Positions 12,851 to 25,734 of a stretch of 64,000 nucleotides of DNA are shown one piece after another. The position numbers and the translations under genes were made by a program. The stretch's first letter is position 1, and every line of letters starts with the position of its first letter. Under the pieces are notes generated by a model. The model was not told where the DNA came from and did not search any database. It saw nothing but the letters and a program-made list of their open reading frames with translations. This DNA is from Trochalopteron elliotii (lineage: Eukaryota; Chordata; Aves; Passeriformes; Leiothrichidae): contig JANPWX010000211.1 of NCBI GenBank assembly GCA_024734555.1, positions 186,001 through 250,000 on the forward strand, in the 5' to 3' direction.

Positions 12851-15800
12851 TCCTTTATATGATCCTGTGCCTTTATCAGCATCTCCAAGTCACTGAGTTT
12901 AAATGAATTCACAGTCCTAACTGTACTGCTTTGAAAAATATGTGGCAAGTAGAGTGAACAATGTGAAAATGTACAGCTTGGAGATGCAGCTGAGACAAAG
13001 GGAAACAAGAGTTCCAGCAGAACATGCAAAAACAAGGCTGGGTAATCAATAACAAGGTGCTTCAGAGAGGAAAAAAAGAATCCTTTTTATTTTCTCTTCT
13101 AATGAACAGCCTCACTGTTTGTCTCCTGGCCTCGGGGTGAAGAGTGTGCTGATGTTACCCCTTGGTCAGCAGGAATCACTGCTGAGCAATGTCAAACAAC
13201 TTCCTGCAAAGGGTAGATCCTGCTGGGAAAGCTGTGGATTAGGAGTATTACTGAAGACAAATCTTTAAAACCCCTCAATCTTTTTTTCCACACAGTCACC
13301 TAAAGATCCCAACCAAGCTGAAGTAAAACCCATTGTGTATCCTGCCTGGTTCACCACCTCACAGCACCTGATGCTGCACTCACATCTTACAGTGTCAGGC
13401 CTGATAGAAGCTGGGTTTTCTGATTTCTATTTTTCTTTGCAGTGAAACAAACTCAGCCCATTGGGGTCTTGACCAAATCTACAGGTTTAATGGGAATGAC
13501 TCAACACTACCTGGTTTCTTCAGAAGTAGCTGTGAACTGCTGGGTAAAGTGAGAGTTTTCCTTCCCTCTATCATGGTTAATTTCAGAAAATACAAGGAAT
13601 GGAATCAAGATACCCCAACGTTGCCTGGACAGGAAATGAAGCACTGGAAAAAGCTCTGCACACATTACACCATTTTAACTGGCCTTTAAATGCAAGAAGC
13701 TGTGGTGGCCTGAAGGGAGAAAATAAAATAAGACTAGGAAGGTAGGGAGAAGTGAATCCTTTACATACTTAAGCAGCTACAAAAAGGTGAAATGTTCATT
13801 AGTGAAGGTATTCAGCCTCTTTTTACCACAAAAAGGGATTATCTTTGAGCCTCCCTGTAGACAATCAATTCTCAGCCTGTTTTTCATAGGCAGACATCAC
13901 CTTCAAGCACTACTGGTACTCATATTACACTCTAAAAACCAGACCAACTCCTCTAATCACAACAGGTTACCTGACACCAAAAAACTCTTATACACTTGCC
14001 CTCATTTACACAAGTTGTTTGCAGACCTCTCTCATGATTTGGATCATTACTTCCACTTCAGAAGGGGCCTTGTACAGAAAAACCACAAATAGCAATGACC
14101 AGAGAGCACTTAGAGCCAGGGCCTATTCCCTCTCAGGCTGGGGTGCTGAGAACAGATGTCTGGGTAGATCTTGGCTGATAAACCCCTGTAAGATGGGGAA
14201 TGACATGATGTCTTTTGTGGTGTTACCAGAAGAGGATCACTGTTCTATGAACTATAGAGACTCGTGGTACTCCTGCACCTCACTCAGCACCCAGAGACTT
14301 GAGCTCTGTTGCCATCTCTAGCACAAACTTATGGTATGACCTTCTATTCATCTCTTCCCTTCATAACCCACTTCTCCAAACCAGATGTTTGTGTGTTTAT
14401 TTTAGTTTTCAAACGAAGTCCTAGGTTGAGGCTCAGACAGGCAGGATGCCCTGCAGTGCATTACAGCCCTACTTGGCTCTATGGATGTGTTGCTTCAATG
14501 GCAATAATTAATAAAGCAGAATCAACAGTTTGCTGCAAGCATTTCTGGTGACAGAGAACAAAGTACTTTTATCATCTCAAATGAGAACAGATACCTTGAA
14601 GTACTCAAAATAACCCAAGCTCCTATGTCAGGACATGCCACATATTTCAGTAGCATATTTTCCAGCTTGTGTTGGCTGATCTCTAGGTGGGAACAGCATC
14701 TTGTTGCTGGAGCCCCCCATGCTCCCAAATATCCACAGCACCTGGTTTGGAACAGAGATGGGATTCTTGGCAAACATCAGGTTGAAGCAAAAACATCCCC
14801 TTAAGAGCTGATTCAGAGCACCTACACTTAATTGCAATAAAAGCAGTCCAGAAAATCCTATTATTTTCCTCTTAGGAGAAACACTGGGCATGGGAAAGAT
14901 GGAAGGTGACAACTGCTTCATGTGAAGCCAGTAAACCAGCTGGAAAATGGCTGAGCATAAAGTGGTTCAAGACATGGGCTCTTCTGCAAAGAAATCTCAG
15001 CTGCTCATCTCCCATTCCCTGCCCTGACTTCCACCCAGCCATCTGGGACTAAGGCTCTGTTGCCACTGAGGGCAACACCAGCACCTGTGATAAAAGTTAG
15101 GCAGCTTGGCTGCTTACTCTGTGAAATCAGAGGCTTCCAAAGAGATTCATGCACTGTGTCCTGAATGTTAAAATAAACTCTGCCAACACTTCCTTCTGAG
15201 ATTACTATCTGGGCATCACTAATTTCTTGCAAAATATGCCTGTGTTATCCTGTATCTCGGAAGAGCAGGTGCTTTCTTTTATGTCCCCAAGCAGATGCAC
15301 ATTTCACTGCTCTCTGAGCACTCAGAGGAGCTTTTTTTGAGTGTGTGACAAAACACGGTGACAGTGCCTGAAAGAGAGATGCCTGATGTACCTTTTGCAC
15401 CTAACCTGACTTCTGCAGGGATGAAGCAGCTCATCTCTTGGGGTGTGCAGGCCCTTGCAGGAGGCACCCCAGTGCAGTGCTCTCATCCCAGCCACTCCAG
15501 AGTTTTGTTCTCTTTTCTTTCAATAAAAGACAATATCGTGCCTGTGCCATCTGTTAAGCAAAGTGCTGCACGTACATTGCAATATACCCTGCAGCACAGA
15601 ACAGAGCCTTCCAGATTAAATGTGAGGAGAAGTGGCTGTAAGGGGAGAGAAAACTCCAGGTGCTGGAGCTGTTACAGGTGAGCCTAAGCATGTGCTTCCC
15701 CGAGGCAGTGACCTGTCAGGATTAATCTTGTCAGCCCAGGAATGCACCTCAGCAGACACCGCACCCCATTCCAGAAACCCATAAATACCAAAGGAGATGC

Positions 15801-18800
15801 TCAGCACCACACATGAAAGCATCTCCTGTCTTGGGACCCTGACTGTGGGGGAGTGACAGCCTGGCTAGCATCAATCCTGTCTTGTGCTGGGCTTTTTTTT
15901 AAGGTGGTTCCTTGGGGGAAACAAGATATGAAGGAAGCATGGGTGTTTGCTGCCCTTGTATGGACACCTCCAAGGGAACTCCCTTATTTGTTTCTCTGTC
16001 CTGGATCCATCTGAGACTCTGCTCTTCTGTTTCAGCTTAAAGGAGGTGCTCTCTCTGTCTGTATTGTCCCCAAACCAACCCTAAGGGAAGAAAGTCCATG
16101 GGAGTCAGAGGAATCATCTCTGATGGCCTCTAAATCCTTTTGATAATGCATCCCAGAGATAAAGCTGTAGGAGAAATGGGCTTTTTCTGAATGATGCTGC
16201 CCAAGCACTGTGCAGAAAGAGGCACAAAACAGTGGTGTTTTCAGTAGTGCAATTTTACCAAAAAGGTTGTCCCTGGCCTGTCAGAAAAATGCAGTGCAGG
16301 TGATGAACACTCACTGAAGGAGATTCATTCCCAGGTTTCTTTTCCTCCTATTCCTTTGTCATGTTGCTAGAAAAAATTATTAAACATCTTCCTGCCCTTA
16401 AGTCCCCCCTCTAACTCAGTCTCCCAAAGCTCTCTACCAGCTTTTTGTTCAGAAGCTGAAATGTTCTAGGCCCATTCATTCTTTTCCATTTGGAAAAAAA
16501 TGCCCATGCACAGGCACTGTTTCATAGTAGATGCTCAGCTGGGAGACAGCAGGCAGCCACTGCAAGATTGATGTTAGGAAAGACAAAGCTCAGGTGAGCT
16601 ATGGAAGCCATTCCATGTCCCCAGAACATAGCAAGGGGACAGCTGAGCCTGCTGGGAGTCCTGCTGCCTCCCATCTGCCTGAGGACACCCCAGAGGTCAG
16701 AGCTCTCCCACAGTGCTGAGCCCATGGCCAAGGCCACCAACAGAGCCACACACCACAATTTCAGGGCAGAGCCCTGGCCTGGGGAGTCACCACAAGAAAG
16801 AGTGCTCCCAGGCAGTTAGGGGTTTCTGGATCAAAAGCAATACCTTTGAAGTCCTAACCCATATTCCTGGCCCTAGGGAGCAGCCAGTGCTGATGCCAGG
16901 GGGCAGTGGGAGGCAGGCAGCTCACAGAGCACAGCCCACGGCTGCTGGAGCAACTCTGCTCATCCCACAAGTGCTCCCTGCCACAACCTCTGAAACAAAG
17001 GAATTTATTTCTAAACACAGCAGCATTTCCACATTTTAAGGCATAACCAGTCCCTTCTTCCCTCTTTCTACACAAACAGTATCTTTCAGACAGCACCTCA
17101 CCAAAGCATGTGATGCCTCCAAGAAACGCCCAGAGCCGAGAGCAGTGGCAGCAGGACACTGCAAGTGTGGAGCAGCACTTTTGGGACAACACATCTGGGG
17201 ACACAAGCACTGAGCCCTTGTGGCCCAGATAATCCTTGCTTGGGTCTTGCATCAATCATTTTCTGCACAGAGAGGCCCTGCTTCTCTCAGAATACATCTT
17301 TTGGTGCATTAGTTTGCAGAATTACTTTAAAAAATTACTTTAAAATTTCACATCATCAGAGCTTGGATCATGTTCTCATCAACTGAGAAAATGCCAGCAA
17401 AATTCAGATTCAGGCCTGGATTTTGTAGTTCAGGTTTAAAGCCACGAGGGTAGTACAGAGCTCGGCCTGCTGGGCTTACTCCACAACCTCCTGATCAGCT
17501 TCCTTAAGCATTCACAGTATATATGAATGTAAATAAAAATATTTATATATGCCTCTCTCCAACAGTGCTTTTAGGGGCTGCAGCTCTAGGTACTGAGGGT
17601 TATATAACTCAGTTCCTCTGACAAAGACACATTTGATTGAACTTTAAACAAGGGACCTTTAGAAATCTGTAAAATTTTAACCATCAGCATGTAACAGCTT
17701 CTAGGACATTGCCCACCTTGTAACATTTAAAACAATGATTCATCTTCATAAGAAATATGTAACTGTCTGAAACTAACTCTCAAATAATGTTAATTATCTG
17801 TATGGCCTGTGTTTCTGCATATGTAGTTTCCAGCTACCAAGACTGGACATTATGAAAGCTTTTACATGACATCAGCTTTCCAATGACCAGCCAGTTATAA
17901 AACACAAAATTTTTAATCTGCATTTGATTGTCACAGCTTAAAAATCACAGATTTTATGAGAGCTACAAATCATTTTTAGACTGTGCAGCGTGGACTAAAA
18001 GCCAAGGTTTTTTGTTTTGGCTTGTTGATATTTCCTGAAAACATGAAACAATTCTGAAAGGACAGATTTCCTGGCTCACAGCTAAAGGTCAGCAGTCACA
18101 CAGGGACTGCTTGCTAAGTGCACCAAAAGGAAAGATTGGCACAACGTTGCAGTTATTATTAAAAAGTGATTTAAGTGGGGAAAAAAGGAGAAAACAGAGA
18201 GACAGACAAGGATTAGACTCTCAACAATTGAGCTGTCACAAAGATTAGAAAAACAGCCTTGTTCCTTGCTGCTTGCAGCCCCTCACTGTCACTCCAAGCA
18301 CCACTTGCTCCCTCTTTCCACCCCTCTGCAGCCATCCCTGAGTGCACGGCCTTGGAAAGGGACTGCTCTGACCAGGCACCACAAATCACTTCTAGAGCCT
18401 TTCCTGCACAGCCCAGAACCTTTTCCAGGCTCCTTGCTGCAACAGATTATGGAAGTACAAGTTTAACTGGTACTGGGAAGGACAGGAGTTCAGAATTCCC
18501 ATGACTATGAGCAACACTGACATGCAGTTGTGTGATGTGCAAAAACAAGCTCATTTTTGGCAGGAATGTGCCTCAGACCCAGGCAGTGTTTGTAACTCAC
18601 TCTCAGCACAACTGAAGAGCCAAAGTCCTGTTCTGCAGCTGTCAGAGAGGGCACAGCCAGCTCACATCTGTATCCTGAACCACTGCATGGACAAAGCTCC
18701 TCATCAATGTATTTGGTTTTGTAATAATAGATACTGAAACTGCCCCATTCACTGACAAGACACCAGGTTGAAAAGAGGCACATTCTGCAATCAATGTTGG

Positions 18801-20666
18801 AAGCACCTTTAAAACAGTATTTTGTACCAGTCTCAACAAAAGCTGTACCCCAGCTCCATTTAAGACCCCCAACTTGTTTTTATTTTTATTATTCATATAT
18901 TTCTTTCTAAGTATAGGCTATATACAAATTTTCAGGCAATAAATGCCAACTTAAACCATCCTAGCAGCCTCTAGTAGGTCTCTGCTACAGGTTGTGCTCC
19001 CAGTTAACTACATTTCCCTCCCTGTCTGATCAAGAGCCCTGGGCCAACAGAATTAACAAAGAATTTGTGCCTTTAATCCTGCTAATGGAACACCTCTACT
19101 CTGACCACAACATCCTCCCTAGCACTGAGCTACCAAAAGCATATGCTCCCAGCACTCCTGCTCTGTGCTTCTTTTGGCTCTTTTTCTTTTTTCTTAAATT
19201 CAAACCAACTGGCTGTAGAGCAAAATGCTACTTTTTCAGTTAAAAGGTTAACAGCAAGCCTATGACCACATGTACAGCTTGCAACTGATGTCCCCAAATT
19301 CTGCTAACTACAGAAACATAAAACAAAACAACAAATGTGCTGGTAAGCAGCTAAGCAACACGGTAGGCTGTTTAAATTTAGCCCTGGCAGATCCTGGAGG
19401 AAGGGCATCTCAGCAGCCATGTGTCCTCTGCTGTGCAGAGAGAGCACTCAAGACTTTAGGATCCTATTCCACACATCTCACTTTTGAATATATGGCTACA
19501 CCTATTGCATGGCATCTGCATGTCACACATGCTTGTTCTCTGAAAGTACTTTGTGTGAAATAAAGGACACTCAGCTCTTGGACACAAAATGTTTGCCCCA
19601 AAAGCAGCCAGGGAGAGTGAAAAAACAGACTCTAATTCCCTACAACAACACAAAGCTGCAGCTCAGAGCAAAGGCATGCTGACAATTTAGGGCTTTGCAG
19701 ACCACAACCTGCAAGGATGAATTATTCTCCAAGGCAAAATGTTGACCACAAGCATGGAGAACATTACTTCAGGGGCAGATTGCTGTAGCCTTGCTATTTT
19801 CTGTCTGGAGCTTGGGGAATTTGCAAGTAGAGACTACTGCCATGATCAGCACTGGGATTACGGAGGTAAGATTTGCTGTGATGAATCCAAAAATAAGACA
19901 GCTCCAGGCCTAAAGTTCAGTATGCCACACCTGCCAGCAGAGAATAGATGAATAATCTGATCTCCAGGCTACAAATACTTTGAGAAAGGGTTGGACATCC
20001 CCATCCAGTGGAGCCTCTCTACATCCTCCTAAGGCCAAATGAAATCACTAATGTGAAGACAAGCTGTGCAGCCCCAAAAGCTGCACTCCAAGCTGCTGCT
20101 GAGGAAATCCAACAAATGCAGACATCCAGTGCCAGCAAGACTAGAACTCATCAATTTGACATAAAAAGCTCCTTTATTGAACAGCTCTAAGCAGCACTAC
20201 CTGCAAAAGGTCTTGTTAACTGTGAGATTAATGACATTTACTGGAAGCTAGGGCAGTTTCTGTGGCATTGTTTCAGGAGCTGAGGTGATCCCACTGCTCC
20301 ATCACCAGAACTCCCTCAATTTCAAACCATTTATGAAGTAGCTAAAGAAAAAATAATAGTACTGTTTAAAGGTAAAGTCATGCTTGAAACTGAGACACAA
20401 TATGATGATTTTTTTAAATCATGTCTTGCATAAATTATAAACTCTGTATTGATTGCAAGGGTAGTTAAGCAAACTAAAAGGGTATAATGGGAGCAGGAGA
20501 CATCTTCCTGGCCTGTGGGCTCAAGTGAGGTTGTTCCCACTACAGAACACCAATGATCTGTGCATTATGGCCTGTTAAAGTAATACTTGGCTTATTGAAC
20601 ACTTACTTTGTTTGATACTTAAAAGAAACTTGGGTATGCACCACAAAAATAAATCTCCATCTTTGT

Positions 20667-20718
20667 AAAATACTGGGGAATAAAACCAAAAAAAAATACT
20701 GGGGAATAAAAACAAATG
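20667..20718. repeat. 26-bp tandem duplication
   Basis: AAAATACTGGGGAATAAAA occurs twice at a period of 26 bases with only a few differences, separated by an A-run. It looks like a recent slippage or duplication event. Confidence 0.85.
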
Positions 20719-20789
20719 GCTCTAACTGATGTCTCAACCCAAGCATCCCCCTTTTATATGCTTCGTTTTTAACTATTACTCTTATTGCT

Positions 20790-20807
20790 GTTATTATTAT
20801 TATTAAT
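20790..20807. repeat. (TTA)n microsatellite
   Basis: A short TTA run follows CTTATTGCTG; about six units. Confidence 0.8.
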
Positions 20808-22171
20808 CCACCAAAACATCACACAGACTAAACCAGTTCTTCACTAGGAAATTTCTGCTTGTTAGTATAACTCTCAAAGCTTCCATCGAATTTTGCACTC
20901 TCTTACATGCCAGATGCAGAACTCTGCTCTTTTGAGTGACTATGGTGAAAATAAAGAGCAGATATAGCAGCCAGTGCTGTGACAGGGAGTGGAGGGAGAG
21001 GATGCCAAGCACTAACCCCTGCAAAGGGCTGGATTTCAGAGGTTGGGGACTGTGCTCAGCAGCAGCTATGTCAGCTCCCATTCAGACATCAGTCTGAGCA
21101 ACCACCATTGTCAGGCTCTTTGAAAAATCCTGACTGTCACCTTTTAAGGCGGGTGGAAATCAATTAATTTTGAGCTTATAAAGGAATGCCTTTGCTGTGG
21201 CCAACCTTGGCCACACGCACAATGCCTTTTGCAGAGATGCACTGCCTTTTCTTCCTGTTTAGTGTAAAAGCACTTCATCTTGGTTATAAGCCTGAAGGTC
21301 AGGCTTATTTCTTTGGATCTATTATTTACTACTTGAATTTCCAGTTCCACCTTTCTGGCTATTACAGCTTCCTTCCCCGACTCCTTTTCACGGTAACTCC
21401 ATACGATGGCTGTTGATAAAGTTAGGAGGGCCATGATTCTAAACGTCTGACCTTCTTCAAAATCTGATAATGGACAGTTTCTGAATCACAGGTCATCTCA
21501 ATTTTGCCAGTAAACCATTTACTTTCAGTGGCCTTCAGACCTGCAGGCTTACTGTGCACTGCAAAATGGATTTTGCAGGGAACAATAAAAGTAAGAGAGC
21601 CATCCTTAGCCTTTGCTTAGCACGTTAGGAGGGATACTGGACTTTGGAGAGAAGGTTTGTCCACAACATCTTATGCACCACAGTGTCTAAGAGCTTCCCT
21701 GCTCTGTCACATTCCCCTATGTTTGGATGAAGCTGACAGCTATAAGCATCCAATACAAACTAACCTCCTTTTCACTTGCAATCTACATGGAAAGGGCAAG
21801 AAAAATCCATGTCTCCTTAAACTCTCCCCACCTATTGAGGGCTATCCAGTCACCTTTACCATATTGTTCAACTTACAGTTCAAGGCACAGTGCCAGGTTT
21901 TACATCACTGCCTCAAATGCTACTCTGCTGTGGCAGGAGCTGATTACAGCATGCCTGTCAAAGCTGTGTCAGTGCCAAGGCCCACCAGTGTCTGCCAGCC
22001 TCCTCCAGTGGCTGCACTGAAATGGAGATCTCAAAATGCCTTGGTCTTACAGAAACACTGCCAGAGGTACAGTTCCTACAACTCCAGCAGGTCAATGCTT
22101 CATGCAAACTGTTGAGTGCGATGCAGCGTAAAGCGTGTCAAACACCAACTCTTGACTCCAACAATGCCAAT

Positions 22172-22201
22172 TGGAAAACTGAGCAGTGGAAAACTGAGGA
22201 G
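22172..22201. repeat. 15-bp tandem duplication beside the GPC1 donor
   Basis: TGGAAAACTGAGCAG is followed directly by TGGAAAACTGAGGAG (14 of 15 identical). It lies about 40 bases inside the intron from the GPC1 exon donor, so length changes here could affect splicing context. Confidence 0.85.
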
Positions 22202-22238
22202 TGACTGGATCCTGAGCAGAGGGAAGCAGGCAGGTTTT

Positions 22239-22244
22239 ACTCAC
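22239..22244 (-). other. Splice donor of the GPC1 exon
   Basis: The minus-strand exon end GAC-A is followed by GTGAGT, a strong consensus 5' splice site. The next possible GT (GTAAAA, four bases downstream) would disturb the phase and is a weaker match. Confidence 0.9.
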
Positions 22245-22403
22245 TGTCAAAGCTTCTGTGCTGTGCTGTCAGGGTCGCCTGCACAGAGCGACCAGCCTCT
22301 TTCAGCATGGCTTCAAATTCACTTCGGCTTTTGTTGGCAAAGTTCTCCTCCATCTCGCTGGTGCAGCAGGTGTAGCCTTGTGGGCAGATCCGCAGGTGCT
22401 CCC
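22245..22403 (-). CDS. GPC1: Glypican-1 internal coding exon (probably exon 2)
   Basis: The exon encodes 52 complete codons plus a split codon at each end. It reads from [14 protein letters not shown], through [16 protein letters not shown], to a C-terminal QHRSFD. This is the conserved segment near the N-terminus of the glypican core, whose cysteines form intramolecular disulfides. Glypicans are GPI-anchored heparan sulfate proteoglycans that modulate FGF, Wnt, Hedgehog and BMP signalling at the cell surface. Visible are three cysteines (codons 6, 12 and 13) and one N-glycosylation sequon N-K-S (codons 23-25). From family knowledge, [20 protein letters not shown] fits GPC1 better than GPC4 (EHLKICPQGSTCC) or GPC6 (EYLRICPQEYTCC). 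The exon begins with GG, completing a Gly codon, and ends with A, so both flanking introns are phase 1 and the exon is 3x53 bases long. No stop or frameshift is present. The signal peptide, the rest of the core, the glycosaminoglycan sites and the GPI signal lie in exons outside the window. Confidence 0.95.
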
Positions 22404-22425
22404 CTAAAATGAGAGAAAATGCAAT
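22404..22425 (-). other. Splice acceptor of the GPC1 exon
   Basis: Read on the minus strand, a pyrimidine-rich tract (TTTTCTCTCATTTTAG) ends in AG directly before the exon base at 22403. This sets the exon start. The alternative of shifting by one G would break the reading frame. Confidence 0.9.
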
Positions 22426-25400
22426 TTAATGGCCAGGTCTGGAAAAGGAAGGATTTCATGCTGGACAATGTCAGCTTAAAAATATTCCAGCTCCCTGGTA
22501 GCCTGGATGGCATCAGGTCTTTCTGTTAAATATACCACCTAATTTGAATTCTTCTGCTTTAATACAGTGGTTGGTGTCAATGCAGGCACAAATTTTCTCA
22601 CTGTCGACTGTGAGTGAAGGAAAAGCAAAGGAGAAGAAATTCATATATGGAGCGAGGTGTCTCCTGCTCAAAGTCTGTCCTAGAATCCATCTCTGCCTAG
22701 AATCCCAGAAGACATGGAAGTCTGATTAAATAACAGCTATACTCATTAGACTTAATATGTATATTAGCACAGCTGTTTGAAACTGCTTTGTCAAGAAAAA
22801 AAGAAACAACTCCAAAGCGCTCCCCACCCTACCAAATTTATCCTGAGAAGGCATTTCCTTAACCAGAGAGGTGAGGCTAGTGAGAAGTTTTCAAGAGACA
22901 GAGATGTGATAAACGTCAGTGGAATTTGGGTGGCTAATTCCCCTCCACATGTATTGAAATTTTCAGTGAAAAATGTATCTCCAGGAAAGAGACAAGACCA
23001 CCCCAAAAAGGTTGCTATGACAATCTGTGATTGAATATCGCCTTTGCTATAAGGAAGAACAGGAAAGGTAAGAGGACTCAGCAGTCAAATTGAAAAATTC
23101 TCCAGTATGGAACTTCTCCTCCCCTCTGCAATTTTTTTACTATGGAGAAGCAAGTGCTCGCATAGGCAGAGTCAGCAACATTTTAAAAATAATTGCTCAA
23201 GTTCTTATGAGTTCTTACAAAGACACATCTACTTGCAAACACACCCTATGTTTCTCCTTACCCAAGCAATAAGAATTCATTTGGATGAAATCAAACATTT
23301 ATGAAAAAAAAAAACATACCCGCCTTGTTCCAAGCATGTTCTAAGATAAACCAATTATCAAGCAATTACCATGTTAAAGACAATTTGATTGGGATTGCCA
23401 ATGATTTTGCTGGTGCTTTTACAGGACTGCTGTCTTCACATCATAGCTGAGCCTAAACATCTTTAAAATAGTGTTTTATTTTGTGTGTCTGAACAGCTTC
23501 AAATCCTGAACCTGCACAGTCTCCACAGCTTCCCATTAAAGTCCTTAGCTATTTCCAGTGTAAAGCTCTTAGCAAATGGGTGGTAAAGGGTCTCTGCAAC
23601 TGGACATGTGTCCTACCCTTGTGCAAGTTACCTCATTAGCAGCCTAAGAGCAACTGGAGTGCTCTCTAGTTGATGTATTTTAGGCAGAAGCCATTCAGGA
23701 TGAGTTTGCATTTTGCTGGTCCTTGGATTCCCTGCTCATAGATGACCCTTGAGCAACCTCTGCAGGGTGTGGGGTGAGCCTGTCCTTGGAAAACAGGTTA
23801 CCATGGGCATTTGCACTGCCAGTGTTCCTTCCTGAGGGAATTGCTGCTCACCACTTTCTGCAGGAGAGTAACTCCCATCTCCAGCCTTGTGTTGTGCTCC
23901 CAGCTGAGAGGAGTGTCAGGGTGGTGTGTCCTGGGGGCTGCCCGTCTCCCACAGGACACACTCTCTGTCCCCACGAGTGCCCAGGCACCCTTCCCAAAGC
24001 AGCAGGAAAAGCAGCAGCTTGCTTCAATATAAAAACTCAGAGAAAAATATAAATATCATGTGGCTCCATGCCTTGCCACACCAAATGCAAGCTCAGTTGC
24101 AGGGCTTGCCTGAGCCTCTCCTTCCCTCATGAACTGGATTGTTCCGAGTCATTGTTCCCTGGGCTCCTTCCTGTAGAGCTGTGTTTATCTGTACAGCGTC
24201 AGGGCTGCTGACATGTGACAGACAGGCAGGAAAAGGCAGCTGTAATTTTTTGACAAGGCATGGCTTTGATTCCTGTCACGGCAAATTAAAAACTTTTTTT
24301 CTTGTCCAGCCTTTTCCATCCCATTTCTGCTGCCACAGGATTTCTGGCAAGGACAGAGGTTTTGTGGACAGCAGTTTTACTGTGGGATGCGTCCTTCCAT
24401 GAGGCCTTTGATGCCCTCAGGACAAAGCGAGGCCTTTACAGGGCCTGGCCTCTCTGAAAAGCCAACCAACAAAGAAATGGATCCCAAGGGATCCCAGAGG
24501 TTTCCTAAAGTGCCTTTACCACCTCAGCTGATGGTGAATTTTGCTGCGAGGTCCTGGTTGTACTCAGAGGCCTTGCCCTCAACAACACGAGCACTCCCGC
24601 CATTTCCTGTGGGTGCCATCAGCCACCGGGGCTGGCAGGCTCAGGAAAAGCCTCCAACAGCCTTGTACTAATGCCCTGTTTTGGGAAACCCAGTCAAATC
24701 AGTGGGAACCCTGGGCACCTTCAATCTCCTGGCCTTGTGATTAATTTTTCTGGGAGAGCTCCAGGGCTTTGGCTCCCAGTCTCTTGACCTGCTGTTACAG
24801 TACCCTCCCTAATTGTGTTCCTAATCATATCATGGTGCTTTTCTGACTCCCTCACTCAATGCAGCAGGTTTGGTGTCCTTGGAGGGCTAGCTTAGAAATT
24901 TGAATAGCAGATCCAGCAGTGGAGAACACAGAGGAAAATATTAATGTGTGATCTAAAAATCTTCTCCTGGTTGTAGATCTGGATTTATCATGTGACCCTG
25001 CATATTGGTGTGTCCATTGTTCATGACTGCATTCAGGATGAGCTCTTGACCTGCTCCCACCTCCACACAAACTGCTTTCACTCCCGTCACTCATCCTGAG
25101 GAGGCTGCAAAAGGGCTATATTAAAACATCAGCACCAAGCTTGTTTATGGAGCCATCTTTGAAAAGGTTAAACCCAGCAGGGTTCAGGCAGGAGGTCTGC
25201 CTGAAAATGGGAGAGCAAACATGGATGTGCCTGCAAGGAGACACTAAAGTGGTCACCAAAGCTACCCTTCAGGCAGGTTCCCTGCACAGGCTTTAGAAAC
25301 CAAGGGGGAAAGCGTGGGGATTGCCCTGGGAGGAGAGGAGGGGAGGCAGAGCCCCGTGTCTGAGCTCCCAGATGGACACTGAGGAGCAGCAGGGTGAGAG

Positions 25401-25690
25401 GTGTGCTAATTAAATTGGACGTGTCCAGACAAACATTCCGTGCTCCCAGCCTGGGCAAGGCACAGCATGTTAGAGCAGGATGGCTCAACCCCGCTGTGAT
25501 AGCACAGCCTCACACAACCCAGGGGAAGGGGACAGCAGAAAAACTGGCAGAAAGCAGGGAAAAGTCACACCCATAGCTAAAATTGGTTAATTTTACACAA
25601 CTCTCTGAACTGAATATAGATTTTTTTTTTCCACTCTTGAACTCAGAGCAGTTTCAATCCCTTTTGAAGTAGCATTTATCTTAGCGTTCT

Positions 25691-25734
25691 GCAGGTGTTT
25701 GTAAGGTACTCAGCAGGTGTTTGTGTGGTACTCA
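25691..25734. repeat. 22-bp tandem duplication
   Basis: GCAGGTGTTTGTAAGGTACT at 25691 and GCAGGTGTTTGTGTGGTACT at 25713 are adjacent copies at a 22-base period, with two differences. Each contains the E-box CAGGTG. Confidence 0.9.

Larger units (their letters stand above)
11181..22170. other. Intronic, no gene recognised
   Basis: This is mostly unique-looking DNA with a CA/TA microsatellite near 12.8 kb, a TTA run near 20.8 kb and a 26-bp tandem duplication at 20.67 kb. The longest frames are 130-150 codons and none matches a protein I recognise. A small duplication of AATTACTTTAAA lies at about 17320-17346. Confidence 0.55.
1..22244 (-). other. GPC1 intron downstream of the exon (partial, probably intron 2)
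   Basis: This stretch runs from the donor site to the left edge without another glypican exon. The next GPC1 exon should encode the conserved helical core (LLERLF and FWARLLER-type motifs), and no minus-strand frame here resembles it. The intron is therefore longer than 22.2 kb. It contains microsatellites, short tandem duplications and two A+T-rich motif-dense stretches, listed separately. No CR1 3' end (ATTCTRTG repeats), tRNA or LTR was recognised in it. Confidence 0.75.
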
